From: Rheinheimera sp. UJ63
GTDB taxonomy: Bacteria; Pseudomonadota; Gammaproteobacteria; Enterobacterales; Alteromonadaceae
Assembly: GCF_021568285.1 (NCBI RefSeq)
Contig: NZ_JAKGTQ010000003.1
Coordinates: 248,001 to 312,000, forward strand
Direction: 5' to 3'
Length of the DNA stretch: 64,000 nucleotides
Part shown: piece after piece, positions 7,027-16,586 of the stretch
Position numbering within the stretch: the first letter of the stretch is position 1
Layout: each line of letters begins with the position of its first letter
Notes under the pieces: model-generated
Told to the model about the DNA's origin: nothing
The model's input: only the letters and a program-made list of their open reading frames with translations
Databases searched by the model: none
Position numbers and translations under genes: made by a program

Positions 7027-9246
7027 TTACTTCAGAGTACGCTCAAAAAAGCGCGTAATGCTTTTATGTAAATGCGTTTGAACCGGCTGACCAAACATCG
7101 AGTGTTTACTGCCTGGGTAGTCAATCATCTCAAACAACAGGCCTTTATCCTGTAAGTGTTTATACAGCTTAGTACTGTGGGTAAACAACACATTATCATC
7201 TGCCATACCATGATAAATCAGCAAATCGCCTTTTAGCCCATCGGCATAAGGGAAGACAGCGCTATCACGATAACCCTCGGCGTTTTGTTGTGGGTGCCCT
7301 AAGTAACGCTCAGTGTAATGAGTATCATACAAGGCCCAGTCGGTAACAGGCGCACCCGCAACGCCGGCGGTGAAGTAATCACCGGCTTTAAACAGGGTCA
7401 TGATGGCCATATAACCGCCATAACTATGGCCATAAATCGCTATTTTCTGCGGGTTAACATGAGGCAAAGTACGCAGGTACTTAACACCGGTGATTTGATC
7501 ATCCACTTCGACCTCACCGAGTTTTTTATAGATCGGATCTTCAAAGGCTTTACCTCGATTGTACGAACCACGATTATCTAATTGAAATACCAGATAGCCT
7601 TGTTGCGCGAGGTAATGCAAATACAAATTGCGCTGACTCCAACTGTTCGTCACGCGCTGAGCATGAGGCCCGCCGTAGACACTGACGACCACAGGGTATT
7701 GTTTGCCTGGCACGATATTTTTGGGTTCAAATAAACGGTAATGTAAGGTTTGACCATCTTCGGCCTGTAACGTGCCAAAACGCGGGGCATTCAGCTCGCT
7801 ATGATAAGGGCTTAACGGATGATCTGCGTTCAAGGTGTTTTGCGCTAACCAGGTGAGTACCTGACCATCAATGGCCCGCAGCGCTACTTTATCGGGCGTT
7901 GTGACATTGGAGAAACTATCTATAAAACTGCTACCATCTTTGGCCACAACCACGGCATGATCATAACCGGCTTCTGTGATGCGTTTAATATTGCCATCTT
8001 TTAAACTCACCTGATACAGGTGACGTTCTAGCACGCTATCTTTGCGCCCGGTAAAGTACAGCAAACCTTGCTGCTCGTTGACGGCATCTAGCTGATCCAC
8101 CACCCAGTCGCCCGCGGTGAGCTGACGCAGTAACTTGCCATTAAAATCATAGTGATATAAATGTTTATAACCACTGCGTTCAGAGGCCCAAATAAAGCCT
8201 TGATTATTACTTAAAAAATGTAGGTCATCATGCAGGTTCAACAACGTGTTGCTGGTTTCCGTTAACAGTACTGTTTGCTGATCCGTTTTAAGATCAACCA
8301 AGCGCAGTTCTAATTGCTGTTGGTTACGGCTTTGCCATTGATAACTTACATACCGCGCGTTTTTGCTCCACTCGACTCTTGGCAGATAAATATCAGCATC
8401 ATCACCGTGCGGTAGCCACTTCACACTACCATCGTTTAATGTCACAACACCCAATTGGATGGTCGCATTGGCGGTGCCGGTATAAGGATAACGCTGTTTA
8501 AACAATTTAATTTCGTCAGCATAAATTTCATTACGAACGACTTCGGCAACCCCACTTTCATCAGTGCGGGTAAAGGCAATTTTACTGTCATCCGGAGCCC
8601 ACCAATAGCCTGTCATGCGGCCCATCTCTTCCTGTGCTACAAACTCGGCCATCCCGTTTTTAATATCACCACCGCCATCAAAGGTCAGTTGGGTTTCTTT
8701 GCCGGTTGCTATCTCTTGCACAAACAAGTTTTGCTCGCGAATAAAAGCAACATAACGGCCAGTAGGTGAAATGGTGGCATCGGTTTCAAACTCTGGGGTA
8801 TTTGTCAGCTTTTTTGCTTTATTGCTGGCGAGCTGGTAGTAATACAAATCACCATTTAAAGGGAATAATAAAGCGTCACTACTTTTAGACCAACTGTAAC
8901 TGACAATACCCGAAGCAAATAAACGTAGTCGCTCGCGGCGGGCTTTTTCTTCATCAGACAGTGTTTCTGCACCACTAATTAAATGGTCGGCATTCACCAG
9001 TACACTGTGTTTGCCCTCTTTAATATGGTATTGCCACAAATCTAAACGGTTGGCATCTTCAACTTTGCCCTTAAGATAGGTAACACGGCTACCGTCAGGT
9101 GCCATGGTCAAAGAACGAGGCGTCGTGCCGCTTAACACTGGATCGGCGAACAGTCGCTCCAGTTCAAGTTGCTTTGCATCAGCCATAGCGGCACCTCCAA
9201 GTAATAAACTGAGTGTTATCAAAACACGTGGTAATTTCACTGGCAT
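7027..9246 (-). CDS. Dipeptidyl peptidase IV, S9 family, exported
   Basis: This serine peptidase removes X-Pro or X-Ala dipeptides from peptide N-termini, acting in the periplasm or at the cell surface. Starting at ATG 9246 (AGGAAC upstream) gives 739 residues with a signal peptide ending near GGAAMADA. Residues about 70-480 form the DPP-IV beta-propeller. The C-terminal alpha/beta-hydrolase domain carries the nucleophile in GHSYGGY (Ser about 608), the Asp in MADDNVLF (about 683-684) and the His in SKHSMF (about 715). The glutamate pair of the propeller appears as VAQEEMGR. The open frame extends 48 codons further upstream, across the divergent upp promoter; that part is not coding. It is divergently transcribed from upp. 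Confidence 0.9.
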   Translation of the reverse strand: MPVKLPRVLITLSLLLGGAAMADAKQLELERLFADPVLSGTTPRSLTMAPDGSRVTYLKGKVEDANRLDLWQYHIKEGKHSVLVNADHLISGAETLSDEEKARRERLRLFASGIVSYSWSKSSDALLFPLNGDLYYYQLASNKAKKLTNTPEFETDATISPTGRYVAFIREQNLFVQEIATGKETQLTFDGGGDIKNGMAEFVAQEEMGRMTGYWWAPDDSKIAFTRTDESGVAEVVRNEIYADEIKLFKQRYPYTGTANATIQLGVVTLNDGSVKWLPHGDDADIYLPRVEWSKNARYVSYQWQSRNQQQLELRLVDLKTDQQTVLLTETSNTLLNLHDDLHFLSNNQGFIWASERSGYKHLYHYDFNGKLLRQLTAGDWVVDQLDAVNEQQGLLYFTGRKDSVLERHLYQVSLKDGNIKRITEAGYDHAVVVAKDGSSFIDSFSNVTTPDKVALRAIDGQVLTWLAQNTLNADHPLSPYHSELNAPRFGTLQAEDGQTLHYRLFEPKNIVPGKQYPVVVSVYGGPHAQRVTNSWSQRNLYLHYLAQQGYLVFQLDNRGSYNRGKAFEDPIYKKLGEVEVDDQITGVKYLRTLPHVNPQKIAIYGHSYGGYMAIMTLFKAGDYFTAGVAGAPVTDWALYDTHYTERYLGHPQQNAEGYRDSAVFPYADGLKGDLLIYHGMADDNVLFTHSTKLYKHLQDKGLLFEMIDYPGSKHSMFGQPVQTHLHKSITRFFERTLK

Positions 9247-9262
9247 TTTTGTTCCTGTGTTT

Positions 9263-9293
9263 TTACTGTAATTAAGCGTAACGTTTGTATAAT
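9263..9293 (+). promoter_or_regulatory. Probable sigma-70 promoter of upp
   Basis: A perfect TATAAT lies at 9288-9293, 70 bases before the upp ATG. A weak -35-like TTACTG lies at 9263-9268 with a 19-base spacer, longer than optimal, so the -35 assignment is uncertain. Confidence 0.45.
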
Positions 9294-9362
9294 GCTTCGA
9301 TATAAACTGCAAGCGAAAGCAGATTGCGTTAGGCTTATCTGCGCTGAACAGAGGAAATCTTG

Positions 9363-9989
9363 ATGAAACTGACCGAAGTAAAACACCCACTGGTGCAGCA
9401 CAAAATTGGTTTATTACGCGCAGCCGATATTAGCACTCGCCAATTTCGCCAATTAGCCGCAGAACTAGGTAGCCTCCTGACTTATGAAGCAACCAAAGAT
9501 CTGCCAACTGAGCAACTGACAATAGAGAGCTGGAACGGCCCTTGCGACGTGCAACAAATTCAAGGTAAAAAAGTGACCGTAGTGCCCATTCTGCGCGCCG
9601 GCTTGGGCATGTTAGACGGCGTTTTAGATTTAATCCCCAGCGCTCGCATAAGCGTGGTGGGTATTTATCGTGATGAAGAAACACTGCAACCGGTACCCTA
9701 CTTTCAAAAACTCGCTGCCGATTTGGATCAACGCTTAGCGATTGTTGTTGATCCCATGTTAGCCACGGGCGGCTCGATGATTGCAACCATCGATTTACTT
9801 AAACAGCATGGTTGCCAACAAATCAAAGCTTTAGTGCTGGTTGCCGCGCCTGAGGGGATTAAAGCGTTAAGCGAAGCGCATCCTGACATTGAGCTTTATA
9901 CCGCAGCAGTAGACCAAGGTTTAAATGAGCAAGGTTATATCCTGCCAGGCTTAGGCGATGCCGGTGATAAATTATTTGGCACTAAATAA
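9363..9989 (+). CDS. upp: Uracil phosphoribosyltransferase
   Basis: This cytosolic salvage enzyme converts uracil and PRPP to UMP. It is 208 residues, the same length as E. coli Upp. Visible motifs are [14 protein letters not shown] in the uracil-binding half, the PRPP-binding loop [17 protein letters not shown] (about residues 128-144), and the C-terminal [19 protein letters not shown] 9363 is preceded by GAGG; a TTG immediately before it is ignored. It is divergent from the dipeptidyl peptidase gene. A uracil permease is usually nearby in enterics, but none is present here. Confidence 0.95.
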   Translation: MKLTEVKHPLVQHKIGLLRAADISTRQFRQLAAELGSLLTYEATKDLPTEQLTIESWNGPCDVQQIQGKKVTVVPILRAGLGMLDGVLDLIPSARISVVGIYRDEETLQPVPYFQKLAADLDQRLAIVVDPMLATGGSMIATIDLLKQHGCQQIKALVLVAAPEGIKALSEAHPDIELYTAAVDQGLNEQGYILPGLGDAGDKLFGTK

Positions 9990-10049
9990 GCCGTTAGTGC
10001 CCAGGTACAGTATTAAATGCTTAATGCGTATTTTTTGAAGTGAAAATTC

Positions 10050-10937
10050 ATGCAGTTGATCCCATGGTCTTATAACAGCGCACAGGGTCTAACCGTGCGC
10101 GGACAACACAGCGTGCCTAGTGGCAAGCCTGTATTACATTTTATGCACGGTAACGGCTTTAGCGGCCTAACCTACAGCCCCATGCTACGCCAACTAAGCC
10201 TACACTATGATTTGTTCTTGTCGGATGCCCAAGGCCATGGTGATAGTGATCATGGTGAGCAGTTTTTAGGCTGGAATAACATTGCGCAGATTGCCGCAGA
10301 AGCGTGGTTAACCCATCGCCCATTGTTTGGCACTGCGCCCGTTTACGGCATAGGCCATAGTTTTGGTGGCGTATTAACCGCCCTGATCCACGCCGAGCAT
10401 CCACAGTTATTTCAAGGGGTGGTATTACTTGATCCGGTGTTATTTCCCCCCTCTATGCTATTACTGGCCAGAACCCTTGAAGGTGTGCGGCTATTTAAAA
10501 AAAATCCGTTAGCCAAAGCCGCGTTAAGGCGACGCCAACATTGGCCGGATCGCCCTACTGCCTTAAGTTACTTTCAAAGCCGTAGCCTATTTCAAAGCTG
10601 GGATGCACAGGCGCTTAATGCTTATGTTGAACACGCCTTAGCTGACCAAGAAGATGGTGTGCGCTTAAAGTGCTTACCAGAGCGTGAAGCCGATGTGTTC
10701 AGCTCCTACCCAAGAGGGCTATGGCCGGCGCTTCGTAAAGCAAAGGCACCGGTAAAAATCTTTTATGGGGAACAAACCTTTCCATTTGTCGTCAAAGCCG
10801 TGGCTAAATGGCAACAATTAAACAACGGGGTGCAAAGCCGGCAAGTGCCTGGTGGCCATTGCTTTATGCAAGAACAACCGTTACAAAGTGCACTTTGGGT
10901 GCGCGAAGCATTACAAGGGTTTGCACCGATAAAATAG
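10050..10937 (+). CDS. Alpha/beta hydrolase
   Basis: This 295-residue cytosolic protein has the alpha/beta-hydrolase fold. The oxyanion-hole segment HFMHGNGFSG is near residue 32, followed by DAQGHGDSD. The nucleophile elbow is GIGHSFGG (Ser about 102), then LLDPVLF. The catalytic His is in GGHCFM near residue 274. The substrate cannot be told from sequence; small esters, lactones or C-C bond substrates are all possible. It lies 60 bases after upp on the same strand and may be read through from its promoter. Confidence 0.8.
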   Translation: MQLIPWSYNSAQGLTVRGQHSVPSGKPVLHFMHGNGFSGLTYSPMLRQLSLHYDLFLSDAQGHGDSDHGEQFLGWNNIAQIAAEAWLTHRPLFGTAPVYGIGHSFGGVLTALIHAEHPQLFQGVVLLDPVLFPPSMLLLARTLEGVRLFKKNPLAKAALRRRQHWPDRPTALSYFQSRSLFQSWDAQALNAYVEHALADQEDGVRLKCLPEREADVFSSYPRGLWPALRKAKAPVKIFYGEQTFPFVVKAVAKWQQLNNGVQSRQVPGGHCFMQEQPLQSALWVREALQGFAPIK

Positions 10938-10940
10938 GCC

Positions 10941-10968
10941 TGTTTCCTAAGTGTGCATGCGTTATAAT
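10941..10968 (+). promoter_or_regulatory. Probable promoter of the NlpE/META lipoprotein gene
   Basis: A perfect TATAAT at 10963-10968 lies 31 bases before the start codon, with TGTTTC at 10941-10946 as a poor -35 and a 16-base spacer. It lies just after the stop codon of the hydrolase gene. Confidence 0.45.
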
Positions 10969-10998
10969 GGCCGAAATGTTTAGGCAGGGATTTCTAAG

Positions 10999-12120
10999 AT
11001 GAAAAAGCTAGTTGTCGTCACCGCATTATTATTATCGGCCTGTAGTCAATTACCCGATATCGGCGCTGACAAACCCACCACCTTAAGTGCCGAGAAAAAA
11101 CCGGTATTAGCCGTACCCATCCCGGCACCGGTTACCGATGCCAACGAAGTGGCTAATAACGATACGACCGAATCGTTAGCAACCGATTTCGAACATATTT
11201 TCATTGATACTGATATGACTTTTGAAGGCGTCTTGCCGTGTGCGGATTGCAGCGGCATCGCATATCATATTAATCTGTATCGTGATGGCCGCTTTGAAGC
11301 GCGTCAAGAGTATCTTGGCCGTGGCCAAGTGCAATTAATTAGCGGCTCTTGGTTGTTAGAAAAACGCACTTTGCATTTGATTAATCAGCAAAGCACGCTG
11401 CCGGTTTTTCATTTTCGCAGCAATCAGCACTTAGTGATGACGGATTTGGCCGGTAAGCCCATTTTATCGTCTGAAGCATATCAATTAAGCCGTTATGCCT
11501 CGCTGAAAAAGCTCGACCCACGCCAACCGCTACTGGGTATGTATCAATTAAAAAACAATGTTGCGACCTTTATAACCTGTCAAAACGGTGACACCTTACC
11601 GGTGGCTAATACACAAAATCATTTACCCATGATGCGCCTGTATCAACAAGATACACGCTTAAATAATAAACCGGTTATTGCCACCTTAGTTGGGCGTAAA
11701 AGTGCGGATCAGCACGGTATTGACACGCTTTACATCGATAAATTTGAACAATTTTGGCCTAATGCCACCTGCCCTGATCAATTTGCCCAAAAACAGTTAC
11801 AAGGTATTGTCTGGCGTGCTGAGAAAGTGGCTAACCGTTATATTCCACACCAGTTAAATGTTCGGCTAATTTTTGAAAAAGACCGTTTATACGGCTTTAG
11901 CGGGTGTAATAACTTTAACGCCAGCTATCAGCAACAAGCCAATACCCTGAGCGTGCAACCGCTTGCCAGCACGCGAAAGTTCTGCGCTGAGGCCAGTAAC
12001 ATTGAGCAGCAATTTACCGAAAAACTGCAGCAAGTTGACCGCGCGGAAGTGAACGCCGATAAACTGCAATTATTTTATAATAACCAAGTTATTTTAGAAT
12101 TGGTGCCTGCGGTTAACTAA
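10999..12120 (+). CDS. NlpE-like and META (HslJ) domain lipoprotein
   Basis: This is a 373-residue lipoprotein. The signal sequence ends in the lipobox LLSAC with the lipidated Cys at 15. An NlpE N-terminal-like domain (about residues 70-160) has GVLPCADCSGI, keeping the CxxC of that family. The C-terminal part (about 265-365) is a META/HslJ domain with YGFSGCNNFNASY and a further Cys in RKFCAE. NlpE senses envelope or copper stress and lipoprotein trafficking in enterics, and HslJ-type domains are linked to envelope stability. A role in envelope stress is inference. The two domains are usually on separate proteins, but such fusions are found in Alteromonadales. Confidence 0.82.
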   Translation: MKKLVVVTALLLSACSQLPDIGADKPTTLSAEKKPVLAVPIPAPVTDANEVANNDTTESLATDFEHIFIDTDMTFEGVLPCADCSGIAYHINLYRDGRFEARQEYLGRGQVQLISGSWLLEKRTLHLINQQSTLPVFHFRSNQHLVMTDLAGKPILSSEAYQLSRYASLKKLDPRQPLLGMYQLKNNVATFITCQNGDTLPVANTQNHLPMMRLYQQDTRLNNKPVIATLVGRKSADQHGIDTLYIDKFEQFWPNATCPDQFAQKQLQGIVWRAEKVANRYIPHQLNVRLIFEKDRLYGFSGCNNFNASYQQQANTLSVQPLASTRKFCAEASNIEQQFTEKLQQVDRAEVNADKLQLFYNNQVILELVPAVN

Positions 12121-12165
12121 CACAGCTCATTGTTATTTAACATATACCGAAAATCTTCTACGCAT

Positions 12166-12201
12166 AAAAAACCCCAGTGCATGACAACACTGGGGTTTTA
12201 A
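12166..12201. terminator. Bidirectional rho-independent terminator
   Basis: CCCCAGTG and CACTGGGG arms with an 8-base loop are flanked by an A-run and TTTT. It sits between the convergent NlpE/META and PEP-CTERM genes and can serve both. Confidence 0.85.
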
Positions 12202-12226
12202 AATAGCCATTAATTATCAGATTGAA

Positions 12227-13021
12227 TTAATTCTTCTTACTATTGCGCCGACGTCTGGCAACCGCACCTAACCCCATAAGCCCACCAAACATCAGCATTA
12301 ATGCTGAAGGCTCTGGCACACTAGCAGGTACTTGACCAAAAATAATGTCGATCGACGTTGAGGCAGATCTGTTGTTTTGACGATCAAAGGCTGACAACGT
12401 AATGGTATACATACCCTGAGTTTGCACATCGAAGCCTAAAGGTTCAAAAAAGCCCAAATTCCATGAATTCTGTGCGACATTATTTGTTGAAAGGTAAGAT
12501 AGATAATCCGAAACAGAAGAAGTGGTTCTTAAATCATTTGCACTAGTGGTTGTATTATTGCCAATTGAATGATCAAAAAGTGGGTAATCTGCACTGGGAT
12601 TAATTAGATCAAATTCCACAAAATCAACATTGGCGCTGGGATCATAATCAATCTGCAATAAGTAGGTAAATTGGTTTAAAAATGTTCCCTGATTTCCAGT
12701 TGGATCGACGTTAATCGACCAATCAAAACTAAACAATGAACGGTCTACTGGGGCTACACCATCACTAGGCTGAAAAGTATAGGTTTTATTACCATCATAG
12801 TTATAGATGCCTGCGGGTTGACCTGCCAAGTTGTAACGCAATTTACCCCGTAGCGCTAACTCAAAAAAACCATCGTTTATACCGGTAAATGACCCATTCG
12901 CATTACCAGAACCAAAAATGACATTGGGTGTTACATTACCTGTACCGTTAATTAAAGCGGCATGTGCGGGCACTGCAATTAAGGTCGTTGCTAAAGCTAA
13001 GACTGCTGGAAAATATTTCAT
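12227..13021 (-). CDS. PEP-CTERM sorting domain protein, exported
   Basis: This is a 264-residue secreted protein. A signal peptide (first 21 residues, ending AHA) is followed by a low-complexity, Asn/Asp/Ser-rich body with beta-strand character and no recognised catalytic site. The C-terminus has the complete sorting signal: VPEP, then a hydrophobic segment, then the RRRR cluster. Proteins with this tail are processed by exosortase in organisms that make exopolysaccharide. No exosortase gene is in the window. AAGGA lies before the ATG. The gene is monocistronic between two strong terminators. Confidence 0.85.
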   Translation of the reverse strand: MKYFPAVLALATTLIAVPAHAALINGTGNVTPNVIFGSGNANGSFTGINDGFFELALRGKLRYNLAGQPAGIYNYDGNKTYTFQPSDGVAPVDRSLFSFDWSINVDPTGNQGTFLNQFTYLLQIDYDPSANVDFVEFDLINPSADYPLFDHSIGNNTTTSANDLRTTSSVSDYLSYLSTNNVAQNSWNLGFFEPLGFDVQTQGMYTITLSAFDRQNNRSASTSIDIIFGQVPASVPEPSALMLMFGGLMGLGAVARRRRNSKKN

Positions 13022-13240
13022 GATGCATCCTTGTTGTTTATATAACGGTTTATTTTACTGTACAAAAAAACAAGCAAAACTTTAGCATAAATTAAGCCAA
13101 TAAATTAATCGCATTAAAATCAGCAGCCTACAAATTAAGGTTTTTATTTTTTTGTTTATTTGTAAAATTTACTGACAGCCAATAGTTGAAAATACCCCCT
13201 AGCCGCTCATTCAAATTACAAAAACTTAAATTGCGGACAT

Positions 13241-13270
13241 AAAAAAACCACCCTAGGGTGGTTTTTTTAT
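13241..13270. terminator. Terminator after rplT
   Basis: ACCACCCTAGGGTGGT is a perfect palindrome with seven A on one side and seven T on the other. On the minus strand it terminates the thrS-infC-rpmI-rplT transcript 12 bases after rplT. Confidence 0.88.
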
Positions 13271-13281
13271 TCAAGCAGTGT

Positions 13282-13638
13282 TTAGACTAAAGCTTCTTTT
13301 GCTTTTGCTACGATAGCAGTAAAAGCGGCTTTGTCATAAACAGCGATGTCGGCCAGGATCTTACGGTCGATTTCAATTGAAGCCTTTTTCAGACCTGCAA
13401 TTAAACGGCTGTAAGACATACCGTTCATCCGTGACGCTGCGTTGATACGCGCGATCCACAGTTGACGGAACTGACGCTTACGCTGACGACGGTCACGGTA
13501 AGCATATTGACCGGCTTTGATAACAGCCTGGAAAGCAACCCGGTAAACACGACTACGGGCACCGTAGTAACCTTTAGCCTGTTTTAATACCTTCTTGTGA
13601 CGAGCATGTGCCGTCACACCACGTTTAACTCTTGGCAT
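13282..13638 (-). CDS. rplT: 50S ribosomal protein L20
   Basis: This primary 23S rRNA-binding protein is needed early in large-subunit assembly. It is 118 residues, the standard length, beginning [16 protein letters not shown] with the long basic N-terminal extension and the conserved [11 protein letters not shown] segment. It lies 17 bases after rpmI. In E. coli L20 represses its own operon by binding mRNA upstream of rpmI. Confidence 0.97.
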   Translation of the reverse strand: MPRVKRGVTAHARHKKVLKQAKGYYGARSRVYRVAFQAVIKAGQYAYRDRRQRKRQFRQLWIARINAASRMNGMSYSRLIAGLKKASIEIDRKILADIAVYDKAAFTAIVAKAKEALV

Positions 13639-13655
13639 TTCTGACTCCTATTAAA

Positions 13656-13853
13656 TTATGCGTACGGCATGCAACGGACTAAGCCGGCAATATCCACTTT
13701 TGCGACTAAGGTTTTTGGACCTAACTGACGCTTACGCTTAGAAGTCTTCTTCGTCAAGATGTGGCGAAGGTGAGATTGCTTACGTTTAAAGTTACCTGAA
13801 GCAGTCTTTTTAAAACGCTTCGCGGCACCTTTGTTGGTTTTCATCTTTGGCAT
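13656..13853 (-). CDS. rpmI: 50S ribosomal protein L35
   Basis: This is a small basic ribosomal protein of 65 residues, beginning [15 protein letters not shown]. The open frame runs ten codons further upstream, but homologues start at MPKMKT, so ATG 13853 was chosen. It lies between infC and rplT in the conserved order. A terminator-like hairpin precedes it. Confidence 0.96.
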   Translation of the reverse strand: MPKMKTNKGAAKRFKKTASGNFKRKQSHLRHILTKKTSKRKRQLGPKTLVAKVDIAGLVRCMPYA

Positions 13854-13899
13854 AGTATTGAAACTCGCATTGTTAAATGACAACGAATAATAAGGCGTT

Positions 13900-13924
13900 A
13901 AAAAACTGCGGCAAGCCGCAGTTT
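13900..13924 (-). terminator. Terminator-like hairpin between infC and rpmI
   Basis: On the minus strand AAACTGCGGC-TT-GCCGCAGTTT is followed by TTTTTT, 20 bases after the infC stop and about 45 bases before rpmI. It should terminate part of the transcription coming from thrS-infC. Its position, where E. coli has the L20 control region, suggests an attenuator for L35/L20. Confidence 0.75.
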
Positions 13925-13944
13925 AATAAACTTGAAGGCGCTTA

Positions 13945-14487
13945 TTACTTCTTATTTGGGGCTAGCATCATGATCATCTGCCGACCTTCTACCCGGTTAG
14001 GGAAAGATTCACAGATGGCGATATCGCTAAGATCCTCTTTAATACGAGAAAGCATTTCGATACCGATTTCCTGATGCGCCATTTCACGACCACGATAACG
14101 TAGTGTTACTTTAGCTTTATCACCCTCTTCAATGAAGCGACGCAGGTTGCGTAGTTTTACCTGGTAATCGCCTTCATCAGTTCCAGGCCGGAATTTAATT
14201 TCCTTGATCTGGATCTGTTTTTGCTTTTTCTTTTGTTCTTTAAGAGCTTTGCTCTTTTCGAACAGGAACTTACCGTAGTCCATCAACTTACAAACTGGTG
14301 GTTCTGCTGTAGGGCTGATCTCTACTAAATCAGCACTTGCTTCTTCAGCTAACCGAATTGCTTCTGTCGTGGTAACGACGCCCAGCTGTTCACCTTCCAT
14401 ACCAATTAATCGCACTTCTGGCAGATTAATTTCTTCGTTTATCCTGTTAGGACGGTTGGCCGGTAATGTTTTCTTTCCTACTTTAAT
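13945..14487 (-). CDS. infC: Translation initiation factor IF-3
   Basis: IF-3 binds the 30S subunit, prevents premature 50S joining and checks start codons. The start is the rare ATT at 14487: GGAGGA lies at a proper distance and the protein then begins [19 protein letters not shown], as in E. coli, giving 180 residues. Internal GTG/ATG starts would remove the N-terminal RPNRIN segment. The N-domain motif [13 protein letters not shown] and the C-domain motifs [12 protein letters not shown] and [15 protein letters not shown] are present. The non-canonical start is the basis of IF-3 autocontrol in E. coli and is conserved here. Confidence 0.96.
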   Translation of the reverse strand: MKVGKKTLPANRPNRINEEINLPEVRLIGMEGEQLGVVTTTEAIRLAEEASADLVEISPTAEPPVCKLMDYGKFLFEKSKALKEQKKKQKQIQIKEIKFRPGTDEGDYQVKLRNLRRFIEEGDKAKVTLRYRGREMAHQEIGIEMLSRIKEDLSDIAICESFPNRVEGRQMIMMLAPNKK

Positions 14488-14525
14488 AGTATGTTCCTCC
14501 GAAAATTTTATAATTCACTTAAAGC

Positions 14526-16436
14526 TTATACCCGGTTTTTAATTTCAGTCAGCATTTTCTCGACAAAGCTGGCAACCGGCATTTTGCCTAAATCATCAGC
14601 TTTACGTGTTCTGACTGCAATATCACCTGCTTCGACTTCTTTATCACCGACGACAACGAGGTACGGAATGCGCTTAAGTGTGTGCTCGCGAATTTTAAAG
14701 CCTATCTTCTCATTTCTCAAGTCACTTCTCACTCTAATACCGTGAGATTTGAAAGTTTTTACTAATTCTTCGACATATTCGGCCTGATTATCGGTAATAT
14801 TCATAATTACCACCTGCGTGGGTGCTAACCACGTCGGGAAAAAGCCGGCGTACTCTTCGATGAGAATACCAATAAAGCGCTCTAACGAACCTAAGATAGC
14901 ACGGTGAATCATCACCGGAACCAGTTTTTCGCCGCTTTCAGACACGTAACTGGCCCCTAAACGACCCGGTAACGCGAAGTCGAGTTGCACTGTGCCACAT
15001 TGCCATGCACGATTTAAACAATCGTGCAAGGTGAATTCAATCTTCGGACCATAAAAAGCACCTTCACCAGGTTGCAGTTCATAGGCAATATCATTGGCTT
15101 TTAATGCGTCCATCAAGCCTTGCTCGGCACGGTCCCAAATCTCATCAGAACCAATCCGTTGTGCCGGACGTGTCGATAGCTTCACTACGATGTCTTTAAA
15201 ACCAAAGGTACTGTAAGTATCAAACACCATCTTGATACATTTAGTCACCTCTGCCTGCACTTGATCTTCAGTACAGAAGATATGCGCATCATCTTGGGTA
15301 AAGCCGCGCACGCGCATCAAGCCGTGTAAGCCACCTGAAGGCTCATTACGGTGGCAACAACCAAACTCGGCCATACGCAGCGGTAAATCACGGTAAGACT
15401 TTAACCCCTGGTTAAAGATTTGCACGTGGCCCGGGCAGTTCATCGGTTTGATAGCGTACTCACGATGCTCAGACTGGGTAGTGAACATATTATCGGCATA
15501 CTTTTCCCAGTGTCCCGATTTTTCCCACAACACACGATCCATCATTAATGGACCTTTCACTTCGTCGTAGTCGTACTGACCCAGCTTCTCGCGTACAAAA
15601 GTTTCTAGCTCACGGAAGATAGTCCAACCATCGTTGTGCCAGAACACCATACCCGGTGCTTCTTCTTGCCAGTGAAATAAGCCCAGTGCTTTACCAATTT
15701 TACGGTGGTCACGCTTCTCGGCTTCTTCTAACTGGGTTAAGTAGCCCGCTAATTGTTTCTTGTCTGCCCAAGCCGTACCGTAAACACGCTGCAGCATTTT
15801 ATTTTTTGAATCGCCGCGCCAATAGGCACCGGCCACTTTCATAATTTTAAAGTGTTGGCAAAAGCGCATGTTGGGCACGTGCGGGCCACGACACATATCA
15901 ATGTATTCTTCATGATGATACAGCGCAGGGGTGCTATCACGCGGAATATTTTGCTCAAGAATTTCTTGCTTGTAGCTTTCGCCACGTGCAGCAAAGGTAT
16001 CCCAAGCTTGTTGCCAGCTCACCTTGTTTTTTACCACATCGTATTCGGTTTTGGCTAACTGCAGCATGCGCGCTTCTAGCACCGCTAAATCATCACTGCT
16101 GATCGGCTGTTCTAAATCAACGTCATAGTAAAAACCATTATCGATAACAGGGCCGATAGCCATTTTCACGTTTGGCCAAAGTTGTTTAATCGCGTGGCCT
16201 AATAAGTGTGCACAAGAGTGACGTAAAATCTCTAAGCCTTCTTGATCTTTGCTGGTTACGATACTTAAGCTGGCATCTTGTTCAATCAGTTCACAAGCAT
16301 CAACAAGTTCACCATTAACTTTACCGGCAATGGTGGCTTTAGCTAAACCTGGGCCAATGTCTTTCGCAACATCAAGTACAGTAACGGCATGGTCAAAGGC
16401 GCGCTGACTACCGTCAGGCAGAGTAATAACTGGCAT
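14526..16436 (-). CDS. thrS: Threonyl-tRNA synthetase
   Basis: This enzyme charges tRNA-Thr; 636 residues. An N-terminal TGS domain (residues 1-62, [12 protein letters not shown]) is followed by the editing domain with [10 protein letters not shown] and its partner motif CRGPHV. The class II catalytic core carries the zinc ligands in NCPGH, HRNEP and HRAILGS, and an anticodon-binding domain covers the last 100 residues. The start is ATG 16436 with AAAGGA before it; the frame extends 11 codons further but without support. It is the first gene of the thrS-infC-rpmI-rplT operon. Confidence 0.97.
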   Translation of the reverse strand: MPVITLPDGSQRAFDHAVTVLDVAKDIGPGLAKATIAGKVNGELVDACELIEQDASLSIVTSKDQEGLEILRHSCAHLLGHAIKQLWPNVKMAIGPVIDNGFYYDVDLEQPISSDDLAVLEARMLQLAKTEYDVVKNKVSWQQAWDTFAARGESYKQEILEQNIPRDSTPALYHHEEYIDMCRGPHVPNMRFCQHFKIMKVAGAYWRGDSKNKMLQRVYGTAWADKKQLAGYLTQLEEAEKRDHRKIGKALGLFHWQEEAPGMVFWHNDGWTIFRELETFVREKLGQYDYDEVKGPLMMDRVLWEKSGHWEKYADNMFTTQSEHREYAIKPMNCPGHVQIFNQGLKSYRDLPLRMAEFGCCHRNEPSGGLHGLMRVRGFTQDDAHIFCTEDQVQAEVTKCIKMVFDTYSTFGFKDIVVKLSTRPAQRIGSDEIWDRAEQGLMDALKANDIAYELQPGEGAFYGPKIEFTLHDCLNRAWQCGTVQLDFALPGRLGASYVSESGEKLVPVMIHRAILGSLERFIGILIEEYAGFFPTWLAPTQVVIMNITDNQAEYVEELVKTFKSHGIRVRSDLRNEKIGFKIREHTLKRIPYLVVVGDKEVEAGDIAVRTRKADDLGKMPVASFVEKMLTEIKNRV

Positions 16437-16586
16437 GATCAATCCTTTTACAGTGGTGGCCCAAACCAAGGGTCACTTGTTTATCTAAGATAAGAGGTTT
16501 CGTCACCTTGCTGTGCAGTTAATGGCTTACACGAAAAGCCATCTGCAGAACGTCGGCAGCGAAGCAAAAAAGCGGTGGCTATAGTA

